Assembly (NCBI RefSeq): GCF_011516635.5
Contig: NZ_CP096255.1
Span: 3,284,501-3,348,500, forward strand
Direction of reading: 5' to 3'
Length of the DNA: 64,000 nucleotides
DNA from: Bradyrhizobium barranii subsp. apii
Lineage (GTDB): Bacteria > Pseudomonadota > Alphaproteobacteria > Rhizobiales > Xanthobacteraceae
Shown here: piece after piece, positions 25,846 to 35,845 of the stretch
Layout of the letters: every line of letters starts with the position of its first letter
How positions within the stretch are numbered: the first letter of the stretch is position 1
Notes under the pieces: model-generated
What the model saw: the letters and a program-made list of their open reading frames with translations, nothing else
Database searches by the model: none
What the model was told of the DNA's origin: nothing
Program-made: the position numbers and the translations under genes

Positions 25846-27973
25846 GATGCAAGCTCCATGGCTGCAATGATCCTGTCGCGCGTGATCGGCAGGTCGCGTA
25901 CGCGCACGCCGAGGCAATCGTAGACCGCATTGGCGATCGCCGCCGTCACGGGGCCGTGCGCGGCCTCGCCGGCGCCGACCGGCTCGATCTCCGGCCGCTG
26001 GATGATTTCGACATCCACCGCCGGCACCTCGCTGAAGCTCAGGATCGGATAGTCCGTCCAGGATGTCGACGTGATGCGCGTTCGGTCGAAGCGGACGCGT
26101 TCCTTCAGCACCCAGCTCGTGGCCTGGATCGCACCGCCCTCGATCGGTTGATGACGCCGTCCGGATTGATGGCCTCGCCGACGTCGACCGCAAGCGTCAA
26201 CCGCCGGACGCGGATGTCGTCGGTGCCCTCGATCTCGGCGATCGCGGCGCAATAGGCGCCCGTGTTCTTGTAGCGGGCGAAGCCGACGCCATGGCCGATG
26301 CCAGACTGTTTTTGCGGTTTCCACTGCGCGCGGCGCGCCGCGGCGCGAATGACGTCGCTGGCGCGCTCGTCGCGGAGATGACGCAGGCGGAACGCGATCG
26401 GGTCGTCGCCGCGCAGGACCGCGATCTCGTCGAGTATGGATTCGATCGCGAACACATTGCCTTGCCCGCCCAGGGTCCGCAGCGCCGACGTGCGCACCGG
26501 CATCGTCAGCAGCCGGTGGCTCGTGATGGTCCAGGCCGGGAGGTCGTAGAGTGGAACGGAGTTGCGGTCGCCGCCCCCACCATTGGCGGCCGGTGGATTC
26601 GTCGAGATCGTGCGCGGGTACGGGTTCGCGATCTCGGTCGCCGCAAGCAGCGCTGGCTGTGCCGCGCGTCCCGGCCGGGCGGCGTGGCCGTTGCTCCAGA
26701 TTGCATGGCGCCAGCCGACGATCTCGCTGTCTGCATCGAGGTCGGCCTCGATCTCGATGGCCATCGCCGCGCCAAACGGCGCATGAGACATCTCGTCATG
26801 GCGCGACCATTGCACCCGCACCGGGCGGCCGCCGGCGCCTTTCGCCAGCAACACGGCATCGAGCGCGACGTCGTCGGCCGCATTGTGTCCGTAGCAGCCG
26901 GCCCCCTCCATATGCTCGACGACGATGTTTTCGGCCGGCAGCTCGAGCACGATCGCAAGATCGGCGCGCAGCAGATAGACGCCCTGGCTGTGGGTCCAGA
27001 CATGGAGACGATCGCCGTCCCATTGCGCCATGGCGCAAGATGGCGCGATCGAGGCATGTGCGATGTAGGGACGGGTGTATTGCCGGCGAAGGGTGCGCGC
27101 AGCTCTCTTCGTCGTTGCCGCTGCTCTGGCGTCGATGACGGTGGTTTCGACCGGCTGGCTCTTCAGAAAGCCCGCGAGATCGTCTTCGTCGGGCAACGGC
27201 TCGCCGGCCGACCAGGTTGCGCCCTTGCGCAAGGCTTTCAGTGCGGCTTCCGCCGCAGCCTCGCTATCGGCAACCACGCCGGCAAAGCCGCCGTCGCGGA
27301 CGATCGCGACGAGGCCGGGAACGGCGCGCGCCGCCGTCTCGTCGAGCGCAATCAGTCTGGCACCGGAGATGTCAGGCCGCAGCGCGCGGCCGTGTACCAG
27401 GTCCGGCAATGCACAATCGTGAATGAAGCGCGGTCGCGCGAACACCTTGTCGGGAATGTCGACCCGCTGGACCGAATGTCCGGCGACACCACGTGTGGCA
27501 GCGGGCTTCGCCACGGCGCCCGCGGTGGCGTCGCGGTCGAGCGAGACGTCGCCAGCCAGCTCCCAATAGCTGGTCCTGACATTGCCGGGACCCGAGATCG
27601 TGCCGTCATCGACATCGAGCAGCGCCGCATCGACGCCGAGACGCTCCGATGCGGCAGCGAGGAAGCGCTGGCGGACCTCGGCGCAGACGTGTCGCAGCGC
27701 GCGGCCGGATTGCTGGACCGAGAGGCTGCCCGAGGTGACGCCCTCGTTCGGGCTGGTCGCCGTCGAGGCGCGGATCAGCTCGATCCTGCCGATATCGACG
27801 TCGAGCTCGTCCGCGGCGATCTGCGCCAGCGCCGTGACGATGCCCTGGCCGATCTCGACCTTGCCGGGCGAGATTGCGACACCGCCTTCGCCGCTGAACC
27901 GCACCCAGGACGACAGCTTTGGATTGGCCGCGAGGCTAACCGGCAGTTTCGGGACGGGGGAGGGCAGACTCAT
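25842..27973 (-). pseudogene. Molybdenum hydroxylase large subunit (IorB/NicB-like), frameshifted
   Basis: About 709 residues if restored. The reading frame from ATG 27973 shows SVPLYDLPAWTITSHRLLTM, TLGGQGNVFAIESILDEIA and LAVDVGEAINPDGVIN, all typical of xanthine dehydrogenase-family molybdopterin subunits. After GVIN the frame breaks and the family continuation, QIEGGAIQATSWVLKE, follows in another frame. One missing base near 26145 (opposite strand reads AACCGATCGAG where AACCAGATCGAG is expected) explains it. The remaining C-terminus (GAGEAAHGPVTAAIANAVYD) is intact. ATG overlaps the stop of the 2Fe-2S gene. It may be a real inactivating mutation or a sequencing error. Confidence 0.82.
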
Positions 27974-28440
27974 GACGTCGCCGTCTCCGCTGCCGCGCGC
28001 AGCACGGCGCGGACCATGCGATTGTGCGATCCGCAGCGGCACAGATTGCGATCGAGCGCGGCTCTGACCTCGGTCTCCGTCGGCGACGGATTGCGCTTCA
28101 GCAGCGCCGCCGCGCTGATCAGGATCCCCGAGACGCAGTAGCCGCATTGCATCGCCTGCTCGGAGACGAAGGCGCGTTGCAGCGGATGCGGCTCCTCGGC
28201 CGTGCCGAGGCCCTCCACCGTGACGACGTCCTTGTCCGCCACCGACCACATCGGCATGTCGCAGGAGGCCATCGCGCGGTCGCCGACCATGACGTAACAG
28301 GCGCCGCACTCACCGGCCCCGCAGCCGAAATGCGGACCGGTGACGCCGAGCCGGCCGCGCAGCACATCGAGCAGCGTCTGGTCGAGATCGGCATCCACGG
28401 TCATCGCCGCGCCGTTGAGCTGAAATTGAATGGTCGGCAT
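27970..28440 (-). CDS. Molybdenum hydroxylase 2Fe-2S subunit (IorA/NicA-like)
   Basis: A 156-residue protein with two [2Fe-2S] sites. The ferredoxin-like site is C40, C45, C48 and C60 (FGCGAGECGACYV) and the helical site C99, C102, C134 and C136 (QCGYC, LCRCGSH). It passes electrons from the molybdenum cofactor of the partner subunit, whose start overlaps this stop (ATGA). The two-subunit layout without a FAD subunit resembles isoquinoline and nicotinate dehydrogenases, so a hydroxylation of an N-heterocycle is plausible. Confidence 0.9.
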   Translation of the reverse strand: MPTIQFQLNGAAMTVDADLDQTLLDVLRGRLGVTGPHFGCGAGECGACYVMVGDRAMASCDMPMWSVADKDVVTVEGLGTAEEPHPLQRAFVSEQAMQCGYCVSGILISAAALLKRNPSPTETEVRAALDRNLCRCGSHNRMVRAVLRAAAETATS

Positions 28441-28455
28441 GATCGCTCTACGGCC

Positions 28456-29427
28456 TCAGGACTTGTCGAACTTCTTGACGACATCGGCCCATTTCTCGAT
28501 ATCGCCGCGAAGGAATTTCTCGAATTCCTCCGGCGTCATGGACATGGGTACGGCACCCTGCTCGGTCCAGAGTTTTACGATGTCCGGTCGCTTCACCATT
28601 GCGTTTACGGCGGCATTGAGCTTGTCGATGACAGGCTTCGGCGTGCCGGCCGGGGCCATCAGGCCAAGCCAGATCGTCGCCTCATAGCCTGCGACGCCGG
28701 CTTCGCCCGCGCTCGGCACGTTCGGCAGCACGGCCGAGCGCTCCTTGCCGGTGGTCGCGAGCGCGCGGACCTGGTTCTCGCCGATATTCGGCGCCATCGC
28801 CGGCACGGCGTCGATCATCATCTGCACCTGTCCACCGATCACGCCGCTGCGCGCCTCGCCGCTGTTGCGGTAGGGCACGTGGACCACATCGATGCCGGCC
28901 ATGGCTTTGAACAGCTCGCCGGCCATGTGATAGGGCGTGCCCTGACCGGAGGAGGCGTAGTTCAGCTTGCCCGGCTGCGATTTGGCGAGCGCGATGAACT
29001 CCTGCAGAGTCTTCGCCGGAACCTGCGGGTTCACCACGATGACGAGGTCGGAGTAGTTCACCGGCGCGATCGGCGCGAGGTCGCGCATCAGCTCGTATTT
29101 GCGCTTGTCCGGCGTCAGGAGCGATTCATTCGCGGTCTGGGTGTTGGACATCATCAAAAGCGTGTAGCCGTCGGCCGGAGACTTTGCCGCTTCGACCGTG
29201 CCGATGACGCCGCCCGCGCCGGTGCGGTTCTCGACCACGAAGGGCTGGCCAAAGCTCTCCTGGAGCACATTGCCGATCAGCCGGGCCGCGACGTCCGCCG
29301 GCCCGCCGGCGCCAAAGGGCACTACGATCCGGACGGCGTGGGTCGGGTAATCCTGTGCGAATGAGGGGGCCGCAGCGAATGCACCGAGCAGACCGGCGAG
29401 CGCCAGCATCAATCTTCGGGCCGTCAT
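28456..29427 (-). CDS. Bug family tripartite tricarboxylate transporter binding protein
   Basis: A 323-residue periplasmic protein with a signal peptide (MTARRLMLALAGLLGAFAAAPSFAQ) and Bug motifs: YPTHAVRIVVPFGAGGPADV, VVENRTGAGGVIGTVEAAKSPADGYTL, NYASSGQGTPYHMAGELFK and VPYRNSGEA. ATG 29427 has GGGAGG upstream. It lies 15 bases before the Mo-hydroxylase 2Fe-2S gene, so binding protein and enzyme probably share a transcript, suggesting that the bound ligand is the enzyme's substrate. TctA/B membrane genes are not nearby. Confidence 0.92.
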   Translation of the reverse strand: MTARRLMLALAGLLGAFAAAPSFAQDYPTHAVRIVVPFGAGGPADVAARLIGNVLQESFGQPFVVENRTGAGGVIGTVEAAKSPADGYTLLMMSNTQTANESLLTPDKRKYELMRDLAPIAPVNYSDLVIVVNPQVPAKTLQEFIALAKSQPGKLNYASSGQGTPYHMAGELFKAMAGIDVVHVPYRNSGEARSGVIGGQVQMMIDAVPAMAPNIGENQVRALATTGKERSAVLPNVPSAGEAGVAGYEATIWLGLMAPAGTPKPVIDKLNAAVNAMVKRPDIVKLWTEQGAVPMSMTPEEFEKFLRGDIEKWADVVKKFDKS

Positions 29428-29660
29428 GCCCACCTCCCTGTTGTCGTTCTTGTTGCCTGGCAATGTAGCGGCAGGAGATACGGACTGTCGACGGCTCACA
29501 AAGCCGATCGCGCCGGGAATATCGGGCCGTTTTCGGTGTGGCCGCGCCGCTCTTCGCGGTCGCGGCAGGAACCGGCAGGGCACGTGATCTGAGCAAATCG
29601 CATGGGCATTGCCGGATAAATGCCCTCGGCTGGCTGCTATTTTGATGTTACGAACTGGAC

Positions 29661-31751
29661 ATGAACCAGCACGCCAAGATCGAAATCCGCCATTCGACCT
29701 GTCCGCACGACTGCCCTTCGGCCTGCGCGCTCGATATCGAGGTGGTCGAAGGCCGCAGCATTGGCCGCGTCCGAGGTTCGAAAAAGCAGACCTACACGGC
29801 TGGCGTCGTCTGCGCCAAGGTCGCCCGTTACGCCGAGCGCATCCATCACCCCGAACGGCTGATTTATCCGATGCGCCGCACCGGGCCGAAGGGCTCCGGG
29901 CAGTTCGCGCGGATCTCCTGGGACGAGGCGCTGGACGCGATCGCGGATCGCTTCAATCAGGCCGAGCGCGAGTATGGCGCGGAATCGATCTGGCCTTATT
30001 ACTACGCCGGCACGATGGGGCTGGTGATGCGCGACGGCCTCAATCGCCTCACGCATGTGAAGAAATATTCGCGCTTCTATCAGACCATCTGTGCCAATGT
30101 CGGGCGCATCGGGTTCGCGATCGGCACCGGCAAGATTGCCGGCGTCGATCCGCGCGAGATGGCGCTCTCCGATCTCGTGGTGATCTGGGGCACCAACCCG
30201 GTCAACACGCAGGTCAACGTGATGACGCATGCCGCGCGTGCGCGGAAGGAGCGCGGCGCCAAGATTGCCGCCGTCGACATCTACGACAACGAGACCATGA
30301 AGCAGGCTGACATCAAGATCATCCTGCGGCCCGGCACCGATGGCGCCTTCGCGTGCGGCGTGATGCATGTCCTGTTCCGCGATGGCTACGCCGACCGCGC
30401 CTATATGGACAAGTACACGGACTGCCCCGATGAGCTCGAGGCGCATCTGAAGACGCGCACGCCGGAGTGGGCGTCCGCGATCTGCGGCGTGCCGGTATCC
30501 GAGATCGAGGCCTTTGCGAAACTGGTCGGCGAGACCAAACGGACCTTCTTCCGGCTCGGCTACGGCTTCACCCGCTCGCGCAACGGCGCCACCCAAATGC
30601 ATGCGGCGCTCTGTGTTCCCGCGGTGACCGGCGCCTGGCAGTATGAAGGCGGTGGCGCCTTCTTCAACAATTACGCGCTGTGGCACTTCAATGAATCCCT
30701 CATCGAGGGCCACGACGCGATCGATAAGACCACGCGGGCGCTCGATCAGTCGCAGGTCGGCCGCATTCTTACCGGCGACGCCGAAGCCTTGCTCGGCAAG
30801 GGGCCGATTAAGGCGATGCTGATCCAGAACACCAATCCGATGACGGTGGCACCGGAGCAGGCGCTGGTGCGTCAGGGGTTTGCGCGCGAGGATCTGTTCG
30901 TGGCGGTGCACGAGCAGTTCATGACCGAGACGGCCGAGATGGCCGACATCGTGCTGCCGGCGACCATGTTCATGGAGCATGACGATCTCTATTACGGCGG
31001 CGGCCACCAGCACATCTCGGTCGGGCCGAAGCTGATCGACCCGCCCGGCGAATGCCGCTCCAACCATCAGGTCATGCAGGCGCTGGCGCCGCGGCTTGGC
31101 GCGAAGCATCCGGGCTTCGAAATGACGCCGCGCGAATTGATCGACGCGACGCTGAAGCTCAGCAACCACGGCGACATCGCTGGTCTCGAAGCCGACATCT
31201 GGCGCGACCTGCAACCGGACTTCCGGACCTCGCATTATCTCGACGGCTTTGCCCATGCCGACAAGAAATTCCATTTCAAGGCCGATTGGGCGCATCCGCC
31301 GTTCGGCCAGACGATGGGCGATTTCGACAAGATGCCGTCGCTGCCGGATCATTGGGCGGTGATCGAGCATACCGATCAAGCCCATCCGTTCCGGCTCGCG
31401 ACCAGTCCCTCGCGCAGCTTCCTCAACACCACCTTCAACGAGACGCCGTCCTCGCAGGCGCGCGAAGGCAGAGCGAGCGTGATGATCCATCCGCTGGATG
31501 CGGCCGCGCTCGACATCGCCGACGGCGACGCCGTGACGCTCGGCAACACCCGCGGCGAGACCACGCTGCTCGCAACGCTGTTCGACGGCGTGCGGCGCGG
31601 CGTGCTGATCGCGGAATCCGTTCACCCGAACAAGAATCATATCGGTGGCCGTGGCATCAACGTGCTGACTGGAGCCGATACGATCGCGCCGATCGGGGGA
31701 GCTGCATTCCACGACAACAAGGTCTGGATCAGGAAAACGGTCTCGCCCTGA
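29661..31751 (+). CDS. Molybdopterin oxidoreductase (bis-MGD, DMSO reductase superfamily)
   Basis: A 696-residue cytoplasmic-type enzyme with no Tat leader. The [4Fe-4S] ligands are C14, C18, C22 and C51 (STCPHDCPSACALD, AGVVCAK). Cofactor-binding segments include LVVIWGTNPVNTQVN, LIQNTNPMTVAPEQ and VLPATMFMEHDDLYYGGGHQ. The C-terminal molydop-binding domain holds RASVMIHPLDAAALDIADGD and TRGETTLLATLF. It is on the opposite strand from the Bug gene. Substrate is unknown; a cytoplasmic oxidoreductase of formate-dehydrogenase-like fold is the safest description. Confidence 0.9.
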   Translation: MNQHAKIEIRHSTCPHDCPSACALDIEVVEGRSIGRVRGSKKQTYTAGVVCAKVARYAERIHHPERLIYPMRRTGPKGSGQFARISWDEALDAIADRFNQAEREYGAESIWPYYYAGTMGLVMRDGLNRLTHVKKYSRFYQTICANVGRIGFAIGTGKIAGVDPREMALSDLVVIWGTNPVNTQVNVMTHAARARKERGAKIAAVDIYDNETMKQADIKIILRPGTDGAFACGVMHVLFRDGYADRAYMDKYTDCPDELEAHLKTRTPEWASAICGVPVSEIEAFAKLVGETKRTFFRLGYGFTRSRNGATQMHAALCVPAVTGAWQYEGGGAFFNNYALWHFNESLIEGHDAIDKTTRALDQSQVGRILTGDAEALLGKGPIKAMLIQNTNPMTVAPEQALVRQGFAREDLFVAVHEQFMTETAEMADIVLPATMFMEHDDLYYGGGHQHISVGPKLIDPPGECRSNHQVMQALAPRLGAKHPGFEMTPRELIDATLKLSNHGDIAGLEADIWRDLQPDFRTSHYLDGFAHADKKFHFKADWAHPPFGQTMGDFDKMPSLPDHWAVIEHTDQAHPFRLATSPSRSFLNTTFNETPSSQAREGRASVMIHPLDAAALDIADGDAVTLGNTRGETTLLATLFDGVRRGVLIAESVHPNKNHIGGRGINVLTGADTIAPIGGAAFHDNKVWIRKTVSP

Positions 31752-31880
31752 GCGCGCGCTTCGCTCGCCCGCCAATTTGTGTCGAGGCGCTAAAGCAAGG
31801 CCTCGTCGCAGATTGCCCTTGCGCCTGCCGCCCGAGCTGCCGCAAATGGCTGCAAACGGGAGCAAGGAAGCGAGCGTACC

Positions 31881-32663
31881 ATGACCGACACCACAGCAAT
31901 CATCACCGAAAAGCGTGGGCAGGCGTTCTGGATCACCATCAACCGGCCGGAGAAACGTAACGCATTGAACGGCGAGGTTATCGCCAGCATCACCAAAGGC
32001 TATCGCGACGCGCATGACGACAAGGACGTCCGCGTCATCGTGTTGACGGGGGCAGGCGACAAGGCGTTCTGCGCCGGCGCCGACTTGCAGAATTCCGGCG
32101 CGGCGTTCGCGATGGATCATTCCAAGCCGAACGTCGACTATGCCGATCTGCTGCGGTTGTCGCAGAATGCGACGAAGCCGGCGATTGCGCGAGTCGGCGG
32201 CGTCTGCATGGCCGGCGGCATGGGCCTGTTGTGCATGACCGACATGGCGATTGCGGCCGATCACGTCATCTTCGGTCTGCCGGAGGTCAAGGTCGGCGTA
32301 TTCCCGATGCAGGTGCTGAGCCTGTTGCAGAGCATCGCGCCGCCACGACTCGTCAACGAATGGGCGCTCACCGGCGAGCCGTTCGACGCGAAAGCCGCGC
32401 AAGCTGCGGGCCTGCTCAACTACGTTGTGCCCACCGGCGAACTCGATGCCAAGGTCGACTGGCTGATCGGCCGCATCGTCGACAAATCCCCCACCGCGAT
32501 CCGTCGCGGCAAATATGCCATGCGCGCCATCGCCTCGATGTCGTTCGACGAGAGCATCGCCTACACGGAGAGCCAGATCGCATTGCTCGCGATGACCGAG
32601 GACGCGAAGGAAGGCCTGAAGGCCTTCGGCGAGAAGAGGAAGCCGGTCTGGACGGGAAAATAG
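31881..32663 (+). CDS. Enoyl-CoA hydratase/isomerase family protein
   Basis: A 260-residue crotonase. The family motifs are NRPEKRNALNGEVIASI, GDKAFCAGADLQNSG (oxyanion hole), RVGGVCMAGGMGLLCMTDMAIAADH and FGLPEVKVGVFPM. E near the last motif sits in the usual catalytic-Glu region. ATG 31881 is 129 bases after the molybdopterin enzyme, so the two may be cotranscribed. It marks the end of the metabolic region; the mobile element integrase gene starts just beyond. Confidence 0.92.
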   Translation: MTDTTAIITEKRGQAFWITINRPEKRNALNGEVIASITKGYRDAHDDKDVRVIVLTGAGDKAFCAGADLQNSGAAFAMDHSKPNVDYADLLRLSQNATKPAIARVGGVCMAGGMGLLCMTDMAIAADHVIFGLPEVKVGVFPMQVLSLLQSIAPPRLVNEWALTGEPFDAKAAQAAGLLNYVVPTGELDAKVDWLIGRIVDKSPTAIRRGKYAMRAIASMSFDESIAYTESQIALLAMTEDAKEGLKAFGEKRKPVWTGK

Positions 32664-32713
32664 GCGATCATTTCATTTACATTCGTTAGATGCCGCGGTC
32701 GCCCAATACACCT

Positions 32714-34014
32714 TCATTCCAAGGGATGATTGGCGTTTAGTCGAACAAAGAGCGATCTTGCCCGCTCCTCGCGACGTTTCTTGGTGGCTCTGATCAATTG
32801 CTTTCCGGTGCGCTTGGCGTAGGTTGGCAGTTGGCGGCTCGACCTATGACGGCCAGCGGCGCGCAACTCTGCATCCGTGAGATCGCTGTCGGCGCCTTCG
32901 GTGAATCCTCCGTGCCGGAAGGAAGTAAAGGAAAGTTCCTGACGAAGGCCAGCCTCCGCGATTATCTTCTTTACCACGCTGCGCAGATAGCGCAGGTCTT
33001 TGCGTGGGGTAATCCATGGAAGCGGGGTTTTTGACCGACGATGCGCATGGTCGCGTCGGAATACCAGGCCCGAGAGCGAGGTCTTTTTAATCTCGTCGAG
33101 CTCTTCCATAAGTTCGGGAAAGAGAGGGGCGCCCGTTTCGTCTAGCAGCGGCCACCAGGCTTCCTCTCCATTCTTTGGATGCACGATCCTGACGCTATTT
33201 GGCCGCTCGCTTGGGCGATAGTGCGAAATGTCGAAGGCGCCGAAGACGTGCTGCTCCCGCTGTAACCACTCCCATGCCAACAAAGCAGCAGTTCCGATCG
33301 AGCGGTAGTCAAGCTTTGTCGCGGCGGCTCTGAAAGCGACAAGTTCATCCCACGTTGCGGTCGGCGTGGGCCGTATTGGCCGTCCGGGTGCACTTGATTT
33401 TAGTCCCATCCGTGAAAATGGATTGCTCGCCGGTACCATCTTTTCCTGGGCGCGCTGGCCAACGAACCAGGCGCGCCGGCAGCTCGCCATGGCCACATTT
33501 GCATAACGTCGACGTTCGCGGACGATTACCTCTCCATTGCTACCTACTTTTGTTACTACTAGCAGCTTTCCATAGACTGCGTCGACGAAGGCCTTTGTGA
33601 AATCGGACAATTGCTTCGACCCAACACGACTTCCATCTTTTAACTCGTGATTGGCGAAGAGTGCGAGGCTTTTCCTGTACTGACGCTGAGTGTTGCTGTC
33701 GATTTCGTCCCACTTCTGGTGAGCCTGGAAGATGCTGACTAGCCAATCGAACGTGCCCGGTTCGGGAGAGGCGGCGATCATGTCACTTAAGCCCCGCGAG
33801 CGCCAACTTTCGAACGCGGGCAAGAGAACTTTATCCACCCGCTCGACGGCACTGGCGTAATCGCTTCCTAACGCTTCAGGCCTAAACCGCAGCCCTGTCG
33901 ACGAGCCCAGGCTGGCGGCTCGAAATAATAGGCTATCCTATTGTTCGCTAGTATTTTTCGTCGACAATATCGAGGAAGTGTTGGTGCTGTATCAAATGAC
34001 ATCATACGAGGCAT
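32714..34014 (-). pseudogene. Tyrosine recombinase/integrase, frameshifted
   Basis: The C-terminal part (from about 33886 to 32714) holds TSFRHGGFTEGADSDL, a later RHRSSRQLPTYAKR, giving R-H-x-x-R/H and tyrosine signatures of tyrosine recombinases. The N-terminus lies in another frame, starting ATG 34014 with GGAGG upstream (MPRMMSFDTAPTLPRYCRRK, YYFEPPAWARRQGC). The continuation RPEALGSDYASAVERVDK matches what follows in this integrase family but begins one frame off. One missing base near 33888 rejoins them into about 432 residues. A short downstream GTG (33838) could give a 374-residue product lacking the arm-binding region. It points toward the left boundary, as usual for ICE integrases. 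Confidence 0.75.
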
Positions 34015-35505
34015 AATAGGTCCTCCGCTTCTCGAAGATGTCTTGTCCCGATCGGCGCTGCAAACTGGTCCATGATCGCCTTCGACCAAACTGGCTGCCG
34101 CAGCCGTCCTGTTCCGCGCCAGCTGACGGGTGGCGGTGCATGCCCTCGACCGATTGCGCGCGCGAGCTCGCCTGTGTTTCCAAAGTCCAGATAGGCTGCG
34201 GCCATGTCTGCTCTCATCATCGCGGGCCAGGTTCCAGCGGGTGGATAGCGGGCAGGCAGCGGAGAGCGGGGTGAAAGTGGGAGGTCTGATCTCACTGCTG
34301 GGTGCCGCTTGGTGCAATAAGAGCCGATCTCAGAAGAACTACGTCCGATTTCGTCCGTGGAGTGAGAGTGGACGCCGATCACACAGGGACTTCTACAGTG
34401 GGAGATGTTGTCTCTCTAGTGCGCGGCGCGGCCTAGCGGTGATAGGCCAGATTAGCGCGCGAAAAGGAGGGCTTGGAGCGCAGGCTCGAGGAAAGGCAAT
34501 TTTGATCGATGAAATCCAAAAGGTGGAAATAGTTAAAAGTCTCGGCGCACGGTTGTCGGTTGGGCCCGCTAGCAGGCAGTCAACTGCTTTGGATGCATCA
34601 TCAATGGCCCATCCGACAGATTCGCTGGCGGCCGTGCATTGAGGTATCGGATCGATTTCGAGTGTTGGAATTGGGAATGCGCACTGCGACGGACCGGCTT
34701 TGATTGATACAGGACTTACCGCGTGCTCGGCCGACCTCGGTTCAACCGCGGGCCTGCGGAAAGTGCGGCAGTTATGAGGATCCGTGGTGGCGCGGACAAC
34801 CTGATGCCACGTCAACACATGGGTAGCTGATATGAAGAAAGTTGATATGGCGAAGCTGCTGAGCAGCTGCTGGCGGCGACCGATTGGCTGCCTACGTTCT
34901 TGAGGGCAGCGAAGCCGCAAGAGCGGACAGACACATCAACCAGCGTGAGTGACGGCTTCTCGCAAGCAGCCGAGTAACATTTTGGATTGGGACCGCGAGT
35001 GCCGCCCGGCTCATTCCAAAATTTCGGCGGCGCGCCTGATCGGCGCGCGGCCATTTTCGATAGATGTAAAGCGGCGGCTGCTCGGAGAGCCTCCGACTTG
35101 GATGAGGGGGCATGATCCTGGTATCCGTCGCCTTGCGTCATCCAGAACTGTGCAGTGTCGCTCGACCTTTTTCCGCGATGATGTGGATGAGGTCGGACGA
35201 CTTAATTATGGAGTGACGACGGTGTCGAGATTGCTATCGAGCCGTGACCCCCGACGTGTCTTTGATCCAGCAGCAGTGAATGTTTTTGGGAGCGCCAATG
35301 TTCGCGCCGGGTACGTCTTTCCCGCCGTTGATACGCAATCGTCAGCAAGTGTTCGACTGATCCCGCGGTGTCCTTGTGCAGCACCAGCACCGGCCGTCAT
35401 GTTGTTTCCGACAGATCGTTCAAGGGCGCGGCCAACGCAACCTCGAATGGGCTGATCAGGCCCGAGGACCGGCAAGAGCCTCGATCGCCTTCCCGCAACG
35501 GCTGC
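34015..35505. other. Gene-free interval, lower GC than flanks
   Basis: No reading frame here has family motifs, codon bias or a ribosome site I can support. Base composition is more AT-rich than the metabolic region. It may hold the regulatory end of the element or decayed sequence. Confidence 0.4.
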
Positions 35506-35565
35506 GCCTGCTTTTTTCCCTGCCGCGAAGAGGCGGCATTCCTCGCGGAAGACAAAAAAGCAGGC
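35506..35565. promoter_or_regulatory. Large imperfect hairpin upstream of the DUF736 remnant
   Basis: GCCTGCTTTTTT (35506-35517) and AAAAAAGCAGGC (35554-35565) are perfect 12-base inverted repeats. The 36 bases between them contain another GC-rich inverted repeat (CCGCGA...CCTCGCGG). The result is a 60-base stem with poly-T on one strand and poly-A on the other, a possible attenuator or bidirectional terminator before the DUF736 gene. Confidence 0.55.
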
Positions 35566-35682
35566 TTATCGCCGTCCTCCGCTGTGCTGCGGGCCTGACG
35601 GCTGCGGGCCGATCGCTCCCCGGGCCAAAGATCGCCATCGAGGCCGCGATGGACGCGGCCCGAACAACCAACGGAGACTACC

Positions 35683-35841
35683 ATGGCTATCATCGGCACC
35701 TTCACCGCTGCGGACAACGGCTACATCGGCTCGATCAAGACGCTGACACTGAACATCAAGGCCAGGTTCGCCGCCTTCGAGAAGGACAACGACAAGGCGC
35801 CCGACTACCGCATCTTCGCCGGCGTGACCGATTATGCGTAG
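35683..35841 (+). pseudogene. DUF736 domain protein, C-terminally truncated
   Basis: MAIIGTFTAADNGYIGSIKT and ARFAAFEKDNDKAPDYRIFA are characteristic of DUF736 proteins found on rhizobial conjugative elements and plasmids. The family normally runs to about 100 residues; here it stops at residue 52 (GVTDYA, TAG at 35839) and joins helicase-like sequence. GGAGA precedes the ATG. A deletion fusing it to the helicase remnant is the simplest explanation. Whether the short product is made is unknown. Confidence 0.75.
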
Positions 35842-35845
35842 AGCG

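Noticed and set aside
26291..28141. A 616-codon plus-strand frame
   Set aside because: Shadow of the molybdenum hydroxylase subunit.
29637..32402. A 921-codon minus-strand frame
   Set aside because: Opposes the molybdopterin oxidoreductase and the enoyl-CoA hydratase; both show conserved active-site motifs.
32664..32713. Possible tRNA-type attachment site at the left edge of the mobile element
   Set aside because: No tRNA cloverleaf or T-loop sequence is visible here, and I could not find a matching repeat within the window.
34130..34920. Several frames of 150-175 codons in the interval after the integrase
   Set aside because: No motifs, no consistent codon use and no ribosome sites; likely chance frames.
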